44,582 nucleotides of DNA, from positions 1 through 44,582 of IMG/VR virus record IMGVR_UViG_3300045933_000120. One strand, 5' to 3'. The position numbers and the translations under genes are program-made. The stretch is from a virus. Position 1 is the stretch's first letter. Every line of letters begins with the position of its first letter. The notes beneath the pieces were generated by a model, which saw only the letters and a program-made list of their open reading frames with translations, did no database searches and was not told the DNA's origin. Positions 8,801-16,578 of this stretch are shown here, piece by piece.

Positions 8801-11228
8801 CTGTCCACGGTTCTGCGGGCGGGTTGACAGACGGCTCGAAATTTATGCGCGAGCCCGACTGTGGAGTCGCGCCGTGCATCACGACCAGCGCATTCGTCAG
8901 GTCCGGCAGCGGCAGGTTGTCGCCGTCGAGCACGACGAGCAGCGACCCAGGTGAGCCGCCGCCACCAGCTCCGGGCCTGAGCGAGCGACCGCCGAGAGTT
9001 ACGTCAGAGACCGGCGCACTGCCGTCGTCACCAGACAAGTCGATCTGACCGGACACGCCGCGCGAGAGCCCGCGACCGATCAGCGCGAGACCGGCGCCGC
9101 CATTCCCTCCCGCGCCGCCCTTGGCGCTCACTGCGCCGACGTCGAACGGCATCGTCGAGTCGACGATCGGCCAGCCGTAGACGCCAGGCGTCCCGCGTAG
9201 CTCCTGCGGCAATCCGAGCAGCTCGCCGGCGACAGTCGCGAGCGCGAAGCGCGGTGTCGCCGCGATACCGACGCGCCCGTTCGGCGGGATACCGTAGCCG
9301 ATATATCTCCCGCTGCCACCGTAGTAGATGCCAGCGCTGCCGCGCGTCGAGCCGAATGTCTGCATTTGCGCGCCGAGGTCCTCGACTAGACCTTGGCCGA
9401 CCGTGTTCGGGTCAGCGATCGCCGCGAGCCCGCGCCCCTTGCCGTCGATCCTGCCGTTGACTATCAGCTCGCCCGTAGTGCGGAGCTGCACGTTGCCGTT
9501 CACGGTGATCGTCACGCCGACGGGAATAATCACGTCGCCGTCGTGGTAGTACGTCCCTGCCGGCAGATCGCCGCTCGCGCTCACGTTGTCGCCGATCATC
9601 GTCAGTACGGTGTTGAGCGCCGTCCCCGTACCGGTAAGCCACGCGTCCGAGAGCACCGACCCCAGGTTCGTGTTGATCTGCTGCGCGATGCGCGCGGTGG
9701 ATCCGAACACGCGCGCGGTCAGCTCGCCGGTCACCCAGTTGCGCGAGATCGACTGAATCTCGAAGGTGCGATTCAGAGTGCCGACTCCGGCGTAGTCGCG
9801 CACCTCCGACAGTTGCAGCAGCACTACGTCGCCGATCTCGAGGTAGTTCAGCGTCGAGGAGAGCTGCAGAGTCACCTCGATCGGCGGCGCGCCGTAGCGA
9901 TCGGTGAGCGCGTCCATGATTCGCTGAATCGTCGCTCGCGAATGTCGCGAGACGTAGAGCCCTGCGAACTCGTACTCGCGGCGCGCGCCTATTCCGAAGC
10001 GAACGATCGAATCGAGATTGAACAGTATCTCGGGACGCGTGTATTCCTCGCCGTTGAAGTTCCAGTCGAACGTCGCCACGTTGATGACGCGCGACTGGTT
10101 GTGAACGACGGCGCTGTAGCTGATCACGTTCGTCTCGTTGAGAACCGCAACGGGAGCTGCCGTCGAGAGCAGCGGCGCGACGCGCCTGAGCCCTATGCGA
10201 CCGAACGCGTCGATAGGCGGGAACGTCATCATCGGCACGTGCAACTGCTTCTCACAGAAACGCTTGCCGTCGGTTTTCTGAAGGTCTACGAAGCGCAGGA
10301 TCAGACCCTTCGAGTGGTCGTTCGGGTCGAACAGGTCGACGCCGATCGCCGAGTAGAGCGCGTCGTTGATCGACGTCGTCTCCATCCCGAGATGCCAGCG
10401 CTCGGGCAGTGTGATCGAAGTCCCGAGAATCGTGCCGGTCTGTACCGCGTAGAGAAACTGCGGGCCGGGCATCTCGAGGTAGATCAGCTCCTCGACCTCG
10501 GGTAGCCGGTCGGCGTCGGTGGCTGGATCGACGACGATCTCCTGGGCGATGGTCCCGAAGCGCTCGCCGACGCAGCCGGTGAACGAGGTGGGCGTCTTGC
10601 CGGTGTAGCGTATCTTCTCGCCGGTCTTGCGCAGGCGCACGTAGCCGACGGTCGCGCTCGGCGCGTCCGTGAACGCTGCCGTGTGCTCGAGCATCTCGAA
10701 CCCTGCCGTCGACTGGACGTTGAGCACGGAGTCGCCCGGCGCGTAGCTCGAAGTGAGTCGCGTCCCGACCTGCTCGAAGATATCGTCGCGCATCTCGCGA
10801 CTGCGATCGGAGCACGAGAATCGGTAGCTTCGCTGGTGCAGCTCGACGACGTCATCGACGATATACGTCTCGACTCGCGTGAGCAGATTGAAGTCGTCGC
10901 TGTCTCCCGTCCACACGCGCACCTCGCGCTGCCGGATGCCGTAGTCGAACGTCTGCAACTGCGAGCGGATCAGCTCGGTCACGTCGCCGTCGACGTCGAC
11001 GACCGAGAAGCTCATCGCGCCGATCGTCGCGCGCCCGTCGTCGGGATATAGCTGCTGGCTGATGCTCGAGATATTTTGCAACACGCCCTGCACGACCTGA
11101 CCCGGCACGTTCGTCATGCCTACTTTCGACGTGAAGTAGATCGAGCCGGTCGGGTAGATGATCGCGACGACGTGTCGCGGCTCTCGTAGCGGCGCCGTGA
11201 GCAGCGAGCCGGGAGGGTCGGGCCTCAC
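5799..11228 (-). CDS. J-like tail tip / host specificity protein
   Basis: 1809 residues, the largest gene, in the classic J position after the tape measure and one small tail gene. The first about 500 residues look like the tail-hub part (IIYPTGSIYFTSKVGMTNVP and ELIYLEMPGPQFLYAVQTG). A Gly-rich stretch (KGGAGGNGGAGLALIGRG) follows, then a fibronectin-III-like module around LTWVPPPEDKYDYVEVWES. Near residues 1540-1610 there are tandem short repeats (NANAVTAAKIAANTITAAQ type), usual in trimeric fibre stalks, before a C-terminal beta domain. The start is a GTG at 11228, 3 bp after the upstream stop. The C-terminal end probably contacts the host receptor. Lambda-style L, K and I genes are not visible next to it. 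Confidence 0.85.
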   Translation of the reverse strand: MRPDPPGSLLTAPLREPRHVVAIIYPTGSIYFTSKVGMTNVPGQVVQGVLQNISSISQQLYPDDGRATIGAMSFSVVDVDGDVTELIRSQLQTFDYGIRQREVRVWTGDSDDFNLLTRVETYIVDDVVELHQRSYRFSCSDRSREMRDDIFEQVGTRLTSSYAPGDSVLNVQSTAGFEMLEHTAAFTDAPSATVGYVRLRKTGEKIRYTGKTPTSFTGCVGERFGTIAQEIVVDPATDADRLPEVEELIYLEMPGPQFLYAVQTGTILGTSITLPERWHLGMETTSINDALYSAIGVDLFDPNDHSKGLILRFVDLQKTDGKRFCEKQLHVPMMTFPPIDAFGRIGLRRVAPLLSTAAPVAVLNETNVISYSAVVHNQSRVINVATFDWNFNGEEYTRPEILFNLDSIVRFGIGARREYEFAGLYVSRHSRATIQRIMDALTDRYGAPPIEVTLQLSSTLNYLEIGDVVLLQLSEVRDYAGVGTLNRTFEIQSISRNWVTGELTARVFGSTARIAQQINTNLGSVLSDAWLTGTGTALNTVLTMIGDNVSASGDLPAGTYYHDGDVIIPVGVTITVNGNVQLRTTGELIVNGRIDGKGRGLAAIADPNTVGQGLVEDLGAQMQTFGSTRGSAGIYYGGSGRYIGYGIPPNGRVGIAATPRFALATVAGELLGLPQELRGTPGVYGWPIVDSTMPFDVGAVSAKGGAGGNGGAGLALIGRGLSRGVSGQIDLSGDDGSAPVSDVTLGGRSLRPGAGGGGSPGSLLVVLDGDNLPLPDLTNALVVMHGATPQSGSRINFEPSVNPPAEPWTGEDAGLGAFDVFEGAHVIQYAPRDLTLESSDDELVQAPSLLVADGDGVSVRLTWVPPPEDKYDYVEVWESINNDRANAVRLALVRGSTWETASDVTVTRYFWARAAKLGIGVSEWEPVLSNAGVVVTFGGAAGTDGQDAVEVAVTTSAPLQFVQAQGGAWSHDTVDVTFTFKQGGIDIATHVIRFTRSDDDLTGATFSEGGEATAEAFVGNGTPSATAIVTHVASGVAAAIACSAVMSGAQGEPGRQTLNGNPTFSSADGTVPSFARWNVVTGNVAVVTLADGVAGRFAARATNDSQFLADRMALDASKTYRVGAWVRSALETGKVYLLVAFYDASGANITPGQAPWGTGTYHYWGLVEEAPPTAFERYELTFGPRGEFHIPSGAVECAIGALLNYGAGTDTIDVQDLGLVEDAATQLDFAHVQTFRSMGLRTDTRSFQKVQGENLWDAHVYSVESYRACAASWQPAQATANLMLALDTAPSEDADYTSLDYALHCTGSGGLQIFESGTYIGGFGSHVAGDQLSVEYDGFTVRYKQNGVVLREVADAGKTFFFDSSFYTVGAQADNVSFAPITQGPIPLSQQDIAARGWQFDGAFSSTDADTVAWTAGTFRSADGTSYSIGIGNTGNMTAPTFIYLDIAVSLTALQTTTSPQNAVGAGKVLIAVAEDNATGSAFFQAFGGAGGFGGVDLSVDVTGQLQTAFAAAGLINANITINADGTLSAAGGGQASLNSLPGAISAGQINANAVTTAKLDALAVTAAKIAANAVETDKINANAVTAAKIAANTITAAQIAADTITANNIAATFTWAKDFIVSTDGKIRQGKTSASDSTNAGIYIGYDGSSSYDIYAGAANDASFWRYDGSTGQVTHKGRHFRTDAVIDVSALNVVLGFEGTDGNTSNTSFVVAKTFTPDFTGSFRAAISAEAITGGTGEWRVVRNGSTVVSGPHTITTSTVYTSDAITNSNVDDYYELQVRYVSGGGGQVVWLDARILGTPNNYGRWS
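6380..6610 (-). repeat. Tandem repeats coding for fibre-stalk segment of J-like protein
   Basis: This part of the J-like gene repeats units coding for variants of A-x-K-I-x-A-N-A-V-T (for example AVTAAKIAANAVETDKINAN). Such Ala/Asn/Thr repeats are common in trimeric phage fibre stalks. They also make the DNA internally repetitive, so recombination or assembly collapse here is possible. Confidence 0.7.
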
Positions 11229-11231
11229 GAC

Positions 11232-11627
11232 TTAGACTTCCTCGACGGCGAACTGATACTGCTTGAGCGCGCCGCCGATCTCGCTCTCGACAATGTCAGT
11301 CGACGTCATGCGCACATCGACGTCGGTGCCTGGCACGGCGATCGTTCCGGTGAAGTCGATCTGAAACGTCTCGCTGTTAGCGACCGAGTCGAAGAACTCG
11401 CGCCAGTTATTGAGAGCCGACAGCGCGATCAGATCGCTCTTGATCGCGTAGCTGCGCGCGATGCGATAGAGGTAGCTCTCCTGAATGCCGGCGAGCGAGA
11501 CGCGCGTGTGTCGCTCCGCGCTGCTGTGACGAGGGCGCGCGTAGAACTGCGTTTCGATCTTGTACACGAGGCCCTGCGTGTGCCCGCCCATGATCGAGCG
11601 CGTCGCCGTGTAGGTGATGACGGCCAC
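11232..11627 (-). CDS. Minor tail protein candidate
   Basis: 131 residues between the tape measure and J. The sequence is beta-rich with a central helical part (YLYRIARSYAIKSDLIALSALNNWREFFDSVANSE) and a final beta stretch (GALKQYQFAVEEV). Position and size fit a distal-tail or baseplate-hub component that joins the tube to the J-like tip. I do not recognise the family from the sequence alone. It lies 4 bp from the tape-measure stop and 3 bp from the J start. Confidence 0.6.
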   Translation of the reverse strand: MAVITYTATRSIMGGHTQGLVYKIETQFYARPRHSSAERHTRVSLAGIQESYLYRIARSYAIKSDLIALSALNNWREFFDSVANSETFQIDFTGTIAVPGTDVDVRMTSTDIVESEIGGALKQYQFAVEEV

Positions 11628-11631
11628 GACT

Positions 11632-13605
11632 TCAGCTCCTCGAGCGGATCGTCACCGCCTGCTGTGAGCCGCCATTGAACATCTCGAAGTCTCGGTCGTT
11701 GATCTCCTTCCCGATCGCTTCGCCGATGAGCCGCGCGGTGCGCTCGTCGATGTGCCCGACGAACTGCCCGGCATTGAAGTTCACGTTCACGACGACGCCG
11801 CTGCGCGCTTCGCTGCGCTCCGCCGTAGCTTGCGTCGGTATCGGCTCGCCGCCGAACGTCGGTACGGTCCCCGCTGCTGACGGCGTCGTACCACCCCCGA
11901 AGCTCGTCCCGCGAATCGCTTGAATCTGCGCGAGGCCCGCTGCCGCGACTGCCGCCGCCATCACGAACGACAGCGGCGGCGGGTAGTGTCGAAGCGCCTG
12001 CGTGACGCCCGCCGCCGTATTTACCGTCGCCTCGCCGATCGCTGCGAGCTTGTTGATATTGAACAAAGTCCTATTCGACTGCGCGACGCCGGCGGTCATC
12101 TGCGTGAGCTGGCCGAGCACGAACTGGGCCTTCTTTTGTAGCGCCATACGTTCGAATTTCTGACGCTCGTCGAGCCCCTCGAGCTCGATCTCGGTGAGCG
12201 CCTCCTGGCCTTTTCGCGCGACTTCCGCGCGCAACTCGTTGTACGCCTGCTCGCCGATGAGCCCCCGCAGGAATGCGTTGTCGACGATCTCCTGCCGGCG
12301 CGAGATCGCCTCGAGCTCCATTTCCTCGCGCGTGAGCGTGTACTGCCGGACGGCCTCGAAGCTCTGCTCGAAGCGGGCGCGCTCCCTCTCCGCCTCGCGC
12401 TCGGCGAGCTCGCGCGCACGGTCGTCGCCTCCGGTCTCGAACTCTGCGCCGGCGACGTCGATCGCGGCGGCAGCGCCCGCGGCCACGGCTTGCGCGGACG
12501 CCTCTGCATCGATGCGCGCTTGCTGTAGTGCCGCGGCAATTCGCTCCGACGGTGGGCCAGACGCGATCAGCGCATCGAGCTCCGCCTGCATCGCCGCCGC
12601 GGTCTCGCGCGCTGCATCCGCGAGCGAGATGTTTTGCGCTGCGGCTTCCTGAAGGTTTTGCCCGAGCCCGGGCGCCACCTTCGTGACAAGATCCCGCATG
12701 CCCTGCCCGAAGTCCGACCGCGCCATCAGTGTGTCGAACTGCTTGAACTCGGCGAACAGATCGGCGGCGAATACCCGCGTCTGCGCGATGATGAGATTCC
12801 AGCCGTACCACGCGTCGGCAATGAGCCCGATCCCGACGGCTATCCCGTCGATGATCTTCCGCACCGTCTCGCCCATGGTCGTCGCGTTGCCGGTGGCGGC
12901 CACGAACGCTTCGGACAGTCCGGTCACGATCGGGGCGAGCTCGACTGCTATGACGTTGCCGAGGCCCTTGATGCGCTTCTGCCCGAGCTCGAAGGCGTCG
13001 TTCGCGGCCTCAATCTTGGCCGCGTCGACTCGGCTCACGGCGAGACCGAGCTCTTCGGCCTGCTGGACGTAGCCCTCGATCGCGGCGCTGCCCTCGGTCA
13101 AAAAGTTAATGACGCGCTGGTTGCGGGCCCCGAAGATCTCGGCCGCGAGGGCACCGCGCTGCGTGGCGTTCTCTACCTTGGAGATCGCATCCGCGATCGT
13201 CGAGAACTGCTGGTCGGCGTTCATGCGCAGCAGCGCGTTGACGTTCAGACCGAGCGCCGCGAAGGCCTCGGTCGCCGTCTTGACGCCCTGCGATGCATCG
13301 AAAAGAATCGAACGCTGCTTCTCGAGCGCCTTGATGAATTGGTCTTCCTCGATGCCCGCGAGCTCGGCGCCGAGCTTGTAGCCGGCGAGCCGCTCGGTCG
13401 CCACGCCGAGAGAGTCCGCCTGTTTCGCGAGCGCGTCGATGCTGCGGAATGACTCTCGCGTGATGAGTGCCAGGCCCGCGGCCACGGCAGTGCCAGCCAG
13501 CTTGGCCCGACTCGCGAGTCCGGATAGTTGGGTTTCGAACGAACGGAACGCGTCCTCCCCGCGCTTCTGCGCCGAGATGATTAGGTTTGCTCTGGGGTCA
13601 GCCAC
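11632..13605 (-). CDS. Tape measure protein
   Basis: 657 residues. It begins like phage tape measures (RANLIISAQKRGEDAFRSFETQLSGL) with long Ala-rich helices, heptad-like stretches and a hydrophobic central segment (IDGIAVGIGLIADAWYGW). Another hydrophobic part near the C-terminus includes PPPLSFVMAAAVAAAGLA. By the usual rule of about 0.15 nm per residue the tail would be near 100 nm, an estimate only. The GTG start at 13605 overlaps the end of the frameshifted GT frame by 8 bp. It lies directly after the G/GT genes, as in lambda and relatives. Confidence 0.9.
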   Translation of the reverse strand: MADPRANLIISAQKRGEDAFRSFETQLSGLASRAKLAGTAVAAGLALITRESFRSIDALAKQADSLGVATERLAGYKLGAELAGIEEDQFIKALEKQRSILFDASQGVKTATEAFAALGLNVNALLRMNADQQFSTIADAISKVENATQRGALAAEIFGARNQRVINFLTEGSAAIEGYVQQAEELGLAVSRVDAAKIEAANDAFELGQKRIKGLGNVIAVELAPIVTGLSEAFVAATGNATTMGETVRKIIDGIAVGIGLIADAWYGWNLIIAQTRVFAADLFAEFKQFDTLMARSDFGQGMRDLVTKVAPGLGQNLQEAAAQNISLADAARETAAAMQAELDALIASGPPSERIAAALQQARIDAEASAQAVAAGAAAAIDVAGAEFETGGDDRARELAEREAERERARFEQSFEAVRQYTLTREEMELEAISRRQEIVDNAFLRGLIGEQAYNELRAEVARKGQEALTEIELEGLDERQKFERMALQKKAQFVLGQLTQMTAGVAQSNRTLFNINKLAAIGEATVNTAAGVTQALRHYPPPLSFVMAAAVAAAGLAQIQAIRGTSFGGGTTPSAAGTVPTFGGEPIPTQATAERSEARSGVVVNVNFNAGQFVGHIDERTARLIGEAIGKEINDRDFEMFNGGSQQAVTIRSRS

Positions 13606-13888
13606 GTTTCATCCACTCATCGATGGTCGTCATTGCGGAGTAGTAGGAGTGAGGTTGGTCCAGAAGCCCGCCTGCAACCGGCAGGACGCCGTTCACGTAG
13701 TGGCGGTGGAGTTGCAGCATTAGGTGAGACCGTGCACTTATGTACCGCCGAGGGCAGCTCGACAACACAACTACGCCAGGTATCTCCCATGTCGACCCAG
13801 GCGGTAGGTTCCCGTCTGCGTCGCATCCGCAGTTGTTCAAACAGGGAAGGTTTTTGGGTTCGCGGGCGACTGCGGTCGCCGCAATCAG
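13598..13888 (-). CDS. T part of G-T tail assembly chaperone (made by -1 frameshift)
   Basis: This frame has no good start of its own. It continues the 13885-14262 gene after a -1 slip at 13894-13888 and would add 96 residues, giving a fusion of about 221. The content supports it: HLMLQLHRHYVNGVLPVAGG followed by LLDQPHSYYSAMTTIDEW is the pattern seen in gpT-like domains, which recruit the tape measure. The stop at 13600-13598 overlaps the tape-measure start. In lambda the GT product is made at a few percent of G; the rate here is unknown. Confidence 0.8.
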   Translation of the reverse strand: MIAATAVAREPKNLPCLNNCGCDADGNLPPGSTWEIPGVVVLSSCPRRYISARSHLMLQLHRHYVNGVLPVAGGLLDQPHSYYSAMTTIDEWMKRG

Positions 13889-14262
13889 TTTTTTTCCGTC
13901 TCTCCGGAGTCGTCACCCCAGGCGTCCATGCAGAGCTTTACGCCACACGAAGAGACAAACCCGTGCGGGACATACAGCTTGTCGCGTGGCCATCGCGCGG
14001 GCTTCCCAGCGATCGTGAGATTCTGGATCGGGTTCTCTCCTGCCTGAGCAACGCCGTCGAGCCCCATGCACCCGGCCGCGTACCACGTCGCGGCCGTCGG
14101 CCGGCGCGTGGTCTCGCTTGCCGTCTCAAATGTCGAGAACAGCTCGCTCACCTGCGGCTGCGTTAGCGGGCGCAACTTGAAGCGCACCCGCTGCCCTTGC
14201 TCTACGTTGTCCTGCCCTTCGGGCTCGTGCCAGAACGGCACGAGGTTCGGTGTGATATCCAT
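13885..14262 (-). CDS. Tail assembly chaperone G-like
   Basis: 125 residues (MDITPNLVPFWHEPEGQDNV to GETEKN). Position between the tail tube and tape measure genes and length close to lambda gpG (140) support the call. Sequence features include RVRFKLRPLTQPQVSELFST and an acidic C-terminus. G-like proteins coat the tape measure and are not in the mature virion. Its last codons, GAA AAA AAC before TGA, hold the slippery heptamer for the GT fusion. The ATG lies 14 bp after the tail-tube stop. Confidence 0.85.
   Translation of the reverse strand: MDITPNLVPFWHEPEGQDNVEQGQRVRFKLRPLTQPQVSELFSTFETASETTRRPTAATWYAAGCMGLDGVAQAGENPIQNLTIAGKPARWPRDKLYVPHGFVSSCGVKLCMDAWGDDSGETEKN
13888..13894 (-). promoter_or_regulatory. 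Programmed -1 frameshift slippery site (A AAA AAC)
   Basis: On the minus strand the last sense codons of the G-like gene read GAA AAA AAC, then TGA. A AAA AAC is a classic -1 slippery heptamer. Slipping back one base at this site opens the T frame, with CTG as the next codon, to 13601. Lambda uses GGGAAAG at the same place. I did not resolve a downstream stimulatory structure. Confidence 0.8.
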
Positions 14263-14276
14263 CGGGAGCCTTTCGA

Positions 14277-15218
14277 TCAGGTCATCGTCAGAGTGAAGTC
14301 GTCGATTCCGTTGGTGTCTCGCGCGCCGAACTCGATCTCGTAGGTGAGGAGCTCGTCGCGATCGCCCGGGCCGACATTGCGGAAGTACGCATTCGGGATC
14401 GCCAGCGCGAAGCGGTTCCCCGCGACGCTGCCGATCGTGCCGGTCTGGATCGCCTGATTCGTGCCGGCGCGAAAGATCCCGATGTAGTCCTTGGTGCCGA
14501 TGAGCTCGCGCTCCGGGTTGATCGTCCCGCGAGTCTGGCGCGCCGTGATCGTCATCAGGGTTCCGAACCCGTCGGCGTTGTTCGGGTTTGACCCGACCGC
14601 GATCGTGTTGCCGACGTCGAGCGTGAGCGCCTCGATCGGCGCGGCGTATCCACCGACTGTGAACGTAGCACCGACGAACGCACGCGGCACGGTGGACTCG
14701 AAACTCGGCGTCGGAGCGGCCGTTTGCGTCTCGCTTTCGATACGCCCCTTCATGTTGAAGGTGAACTTGCCGTATTGACCTGCCGTGAGATTGAGCGACA
14801 CCGTGCCGCGGCAGCCCTTCACGATGCGGAAGTTGCCGCCCTCTTGGTATCCGATCGTCACCGTCTCGTGCGCGGTAATGTCGGAGAGCGGGTTGTAGAC
14901 GACCGACGTCGACGCGGTGATCGTCTCGTCCAGGCCGCATGCACGCAGCAGGTCTCCAAACCGCGGCTGGCCGTCGATGGTGCCCGAGCCCTTGAGCTCG
15001 ACCTCGAACTGGAAGCCGAACAGCGCGCCGCCATAGACGGCCTGCTCCGGGTTCAGCGAAGCGCGGATGATCTCGCGCTCGATGAGGCGGAGATCCTCGG
15101 CCGGGTTCGGCGTCAGATTCATCACCTGCACCGCATCGGCGCCGACGAGCGTTTCGGCCACGCCTGGCGAGGCCTCGATCTCGACGAAGATCGCCTGGCT
15201 GCGTTTGGAAATTGGCAT
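14277..15218 (-). CDS. Major tail tube protein
   Basis: 313 residues. Typical start of a phage tail tube protein (SQAIFVEIEASPGVAETLVG), followed by beta-rich sequence with conserved-looking motifs VELKGSGTIDGQPRFGDLLR and GKFTFNMKGRI. These fit the gpV-like fold that hexamerises into the non-contractile tube. The long C-terminal half (from about residue 170) may include an extra surface domain. It sits between the tail terminator candidate and the G/GT chaperones. Confidence 0.85.
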   Translation of the reverse strand: MPISKRSQAIFVEIEASPGVAETLVGADAVQVMNLTPNPAEDLRLIEREIIRASLNPEQAVYGGALFGFQFEVELKGSGTIDGQPRFGDLLRACGLDETITASTSVVYNPLSDITAHETVTIGYQEGGNFRIVKGCRGTVSLNLTAGQYGKFTFNMKGRIESETQTAAPTPSFESTVPRAFVGATFTVGGYAAPIEALTLDVGNTIAVGSNPNNADGFGTLMTITARQTRGTINPERELIGTKDYIGIFRAGTNQAIQTGTIGSVAGNRFALAIPNAYFRNVGPGDRDELLTYEIEFGARDTNGIDDFTLTMT

Positions 15219-15230
15219 GTGTTCTCTCTC

Positions 15231-15686
15231 CTATGCGCCGGGATCCGCCCGGCTCATTCGAAACTTCACGGCCCAGCTCGCCTCTAGGATGTACGCCGGC
15301 GTCTCACCTTCGACGTCGACGAGGATCCCGTCGGGCCACCCGGCGTCTTCGGTTTGGTGCACAAAGGCCAGGCCGAGCGCCGTGTCGGCCGTCTCCATTA
15401 CTGCAATGTGTACTTCTCGCTGCATGGCGATGACGCGCGCGCGCGCCTCCTCCTCTGGCCCAACCGCGACCGCAGTGATCGGAACGATCAGCGTCCAGTC
15501 GAGGAATTGCTGCGTCCCGATCGGGTCGCCGCGCGGACCCACGTCGACGGAGATCGCCGGCAACTCGTCCTGATCGTGGGCGAGCGAAGCGCGTCTGTGT
15601 TTAAACACATGAACGCCCGTCGGCTCCATACGCGCGCGCACGAGCTCGGCGATCGCCTCGATGATCTGGTCCGCTCGGTGTGTCAC
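15231..15686 (-). CDS. Tail terminator / gpU-like protein
   Basis: 151 residues. It starts with a helix of the kind found in gpU-like minor tail proteins (MTHRADQIIEAIAELVRARM), then beta strands (LPAISVDVGPRGD, DWTLIVPITAVAVG). The place between the head-tail joining gene and the tail tube is that of the protein that caps tail polymerisation. The ATG at 15686 overlaps the stop of the upstream gene by 4 bp. Confidence 0.7.
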   Translation of the reverse strand: MTHRADQIIEAIAELVRARMEPTGVHVFKHRRASLAHDQDELPAISVDVGPRGDPIGTQQFLDWTLIVPITAVAVGPEEEARARVIAMQREVHIAVMETADTALGLAFVHQTEDAGWPDGILVDVEGETPAYILEASWAVKFRMSRADPGA

Positions 15687-15982
15687 TGCTCGAGCACCAG
15701 GATCGTCATGCCGACGCCGTCAGGCTCGAGGCGCTTCACCACGAACGTCTGATCGTCCGCGACACGGCGGATGACGCTTTTTTTTATCAGTTCGTGTGCC
15801 TCGACGTCCGACGAGCGGCAGGTGATAACTGGCCGCCTCGACTCGATCGTCTGGACGCCGGCGACGGCATCGTAATACTCGCGGTCGAAGATGCCCCAGA
15901 GCATCTCTGTGCGACCGGTGTCGAACTGCTCGCCGCCGACGCCTTTGATGAGAGCGAGGCGGTCCGCCTCGCTTTCGACCAA
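15683..15982 (-). CDS. Head-tail joining protein (gpFII-like)
   Basis: 99 residues. The segment TEMLWGIFDREYYDAVAGVQ followed by PVITCRSSDVEAHEL resembles the FII family of head-tail connectors, which place a beta-barrel ring on the portal for tail attachment. Length is near the lambda protein (117). It follows 15983-16366 with no gap and overlaps the next gene by 4 bp. It contains a run of eight adenines in sense (15785-15778) coding for ELIKKS. Confidence 0.65.
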   Translation of the reverse strand: MVESEADRLALIKGVGGEQFDTGRTEMLWGIFDREYYDAVAGVQTIESRRPVITCRSSDVEAHELIKKSVIRRVADDQTFVVKRLEPDGVGMTILVLEQ

Positions 15983-16366
15983 CTAGACGACCTTCTTCTT
16001 GCCTGCGGCCACGACACTCGTCAGCGCAGGGCCTGTGACGATCGTGCCGACGTAACCCAGGAATCCGCCAACGACCTTCTTCGGGTCGACTGCGATCGTC
16101 TGGGTGTTGTTGGCCGAGCTCACCGCCGTGTACGTGTACCCGGCAATGTCGGCCGCGCCGGTGCCGTTGGCATCGGTAGCCGATTGCAGCTTGCCGGTGA
16201 TGCTGCCGGTGACGGCCCCGATCTGCTGCGTGACGAGAATCTCGCCATCGTATGGACGGACGTCGAGCCACTTGCCGCTGCCGCTGGTGGCCGCCGCGGT
16301 GTTCGCCGCTGAAACGGCATCGAGCAGCGACGTCGCGGTCGCCGCCGAGGGTTGATTGAGCAACAT
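15983..16366 (-). CDS. Small head or connector protein, unknown
   Basis: 127 residues if the ATG at 16366 is used; a GTG two codons earlier (16372) is an alternative. AGGAG stands upstream, about nine bases before the ATG. The sequence is Ala/Thr-rich and beta-prone (LDVRPYDGEILVTQQIGAVTGSI) and ends with a basic tail (AAGKKKVV). It lies between the capsid and head-tail joining genes, where decoration or stabilising proteins are common. Function not recognised. Confidence 0.6.
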   Translation of the reverse strand: MLLNQPSAATATSLLDAVSAANTAAATSGSGKWLDVRPYDGEILVTQQIGAVTGSITGKLQSATDANGTGAADIAGYTYTAVSSANNTQTIAVDPKKVVGGFLGYVGTIVTGPALTSVVAAGKKKVV

Positions 16367-16372
16367 AGTCAC

Positions 16373-16576
16373 CTACTCCTTGCCGGGCTTTTTGCCCAGT
16401 GATTTCTTCGGTTCTGGATGGGCCTCGACAGCGGGCGATGGGTCGTCAGGGACGACCTCGACCGCTTTGATGCTGACGAGGAACGGGACGGTCGCGGGCT
16501 CGAGGTCGGTGACGTCGCCGGCTGACAAGTGCCGGTCGACGCCAACGCAGACCCCCCGCAGTGCGCGGACTCTCAC
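16373..16576 (-). CDS. Small head-operon protein, unknown
   Basis: 67 residues from a GTG at 16576, two bases after the capsid stop. It starts MRVRALRGVCVGVDRHLSAG and ends with a Lys/Pro tail (SLGKKPGKE). The frame is open further upstream inside the capsid gene, but that part is a shadow of the capsid. Genes of this size between capsid and connector often encode lambda FI-like or other head-completion factors; the sequence does not show which. Confidence 0.55.
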   Translation of the reverse strand: MRVRALRGVCVGVDRHLSAGDVTDLEPATVPFLVSIKAVEVVPDDPSPAVEAHPEPKKSLGKKPGKE

Positions 16577-16578
16577 GG

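Noticed and set aside
13617-13916. Alternative minus-strand frame of 99 codons over the T domain
   Set aside because: It is the third frame; the gpT-like residues are in the frame reached by the -1 slip.
15778-15785. Run of eight A on the sense strand as a second frameshift site
   Set aside because: It lies mid-gene in the head-tail joining protein and no sensible product results from a slip there.
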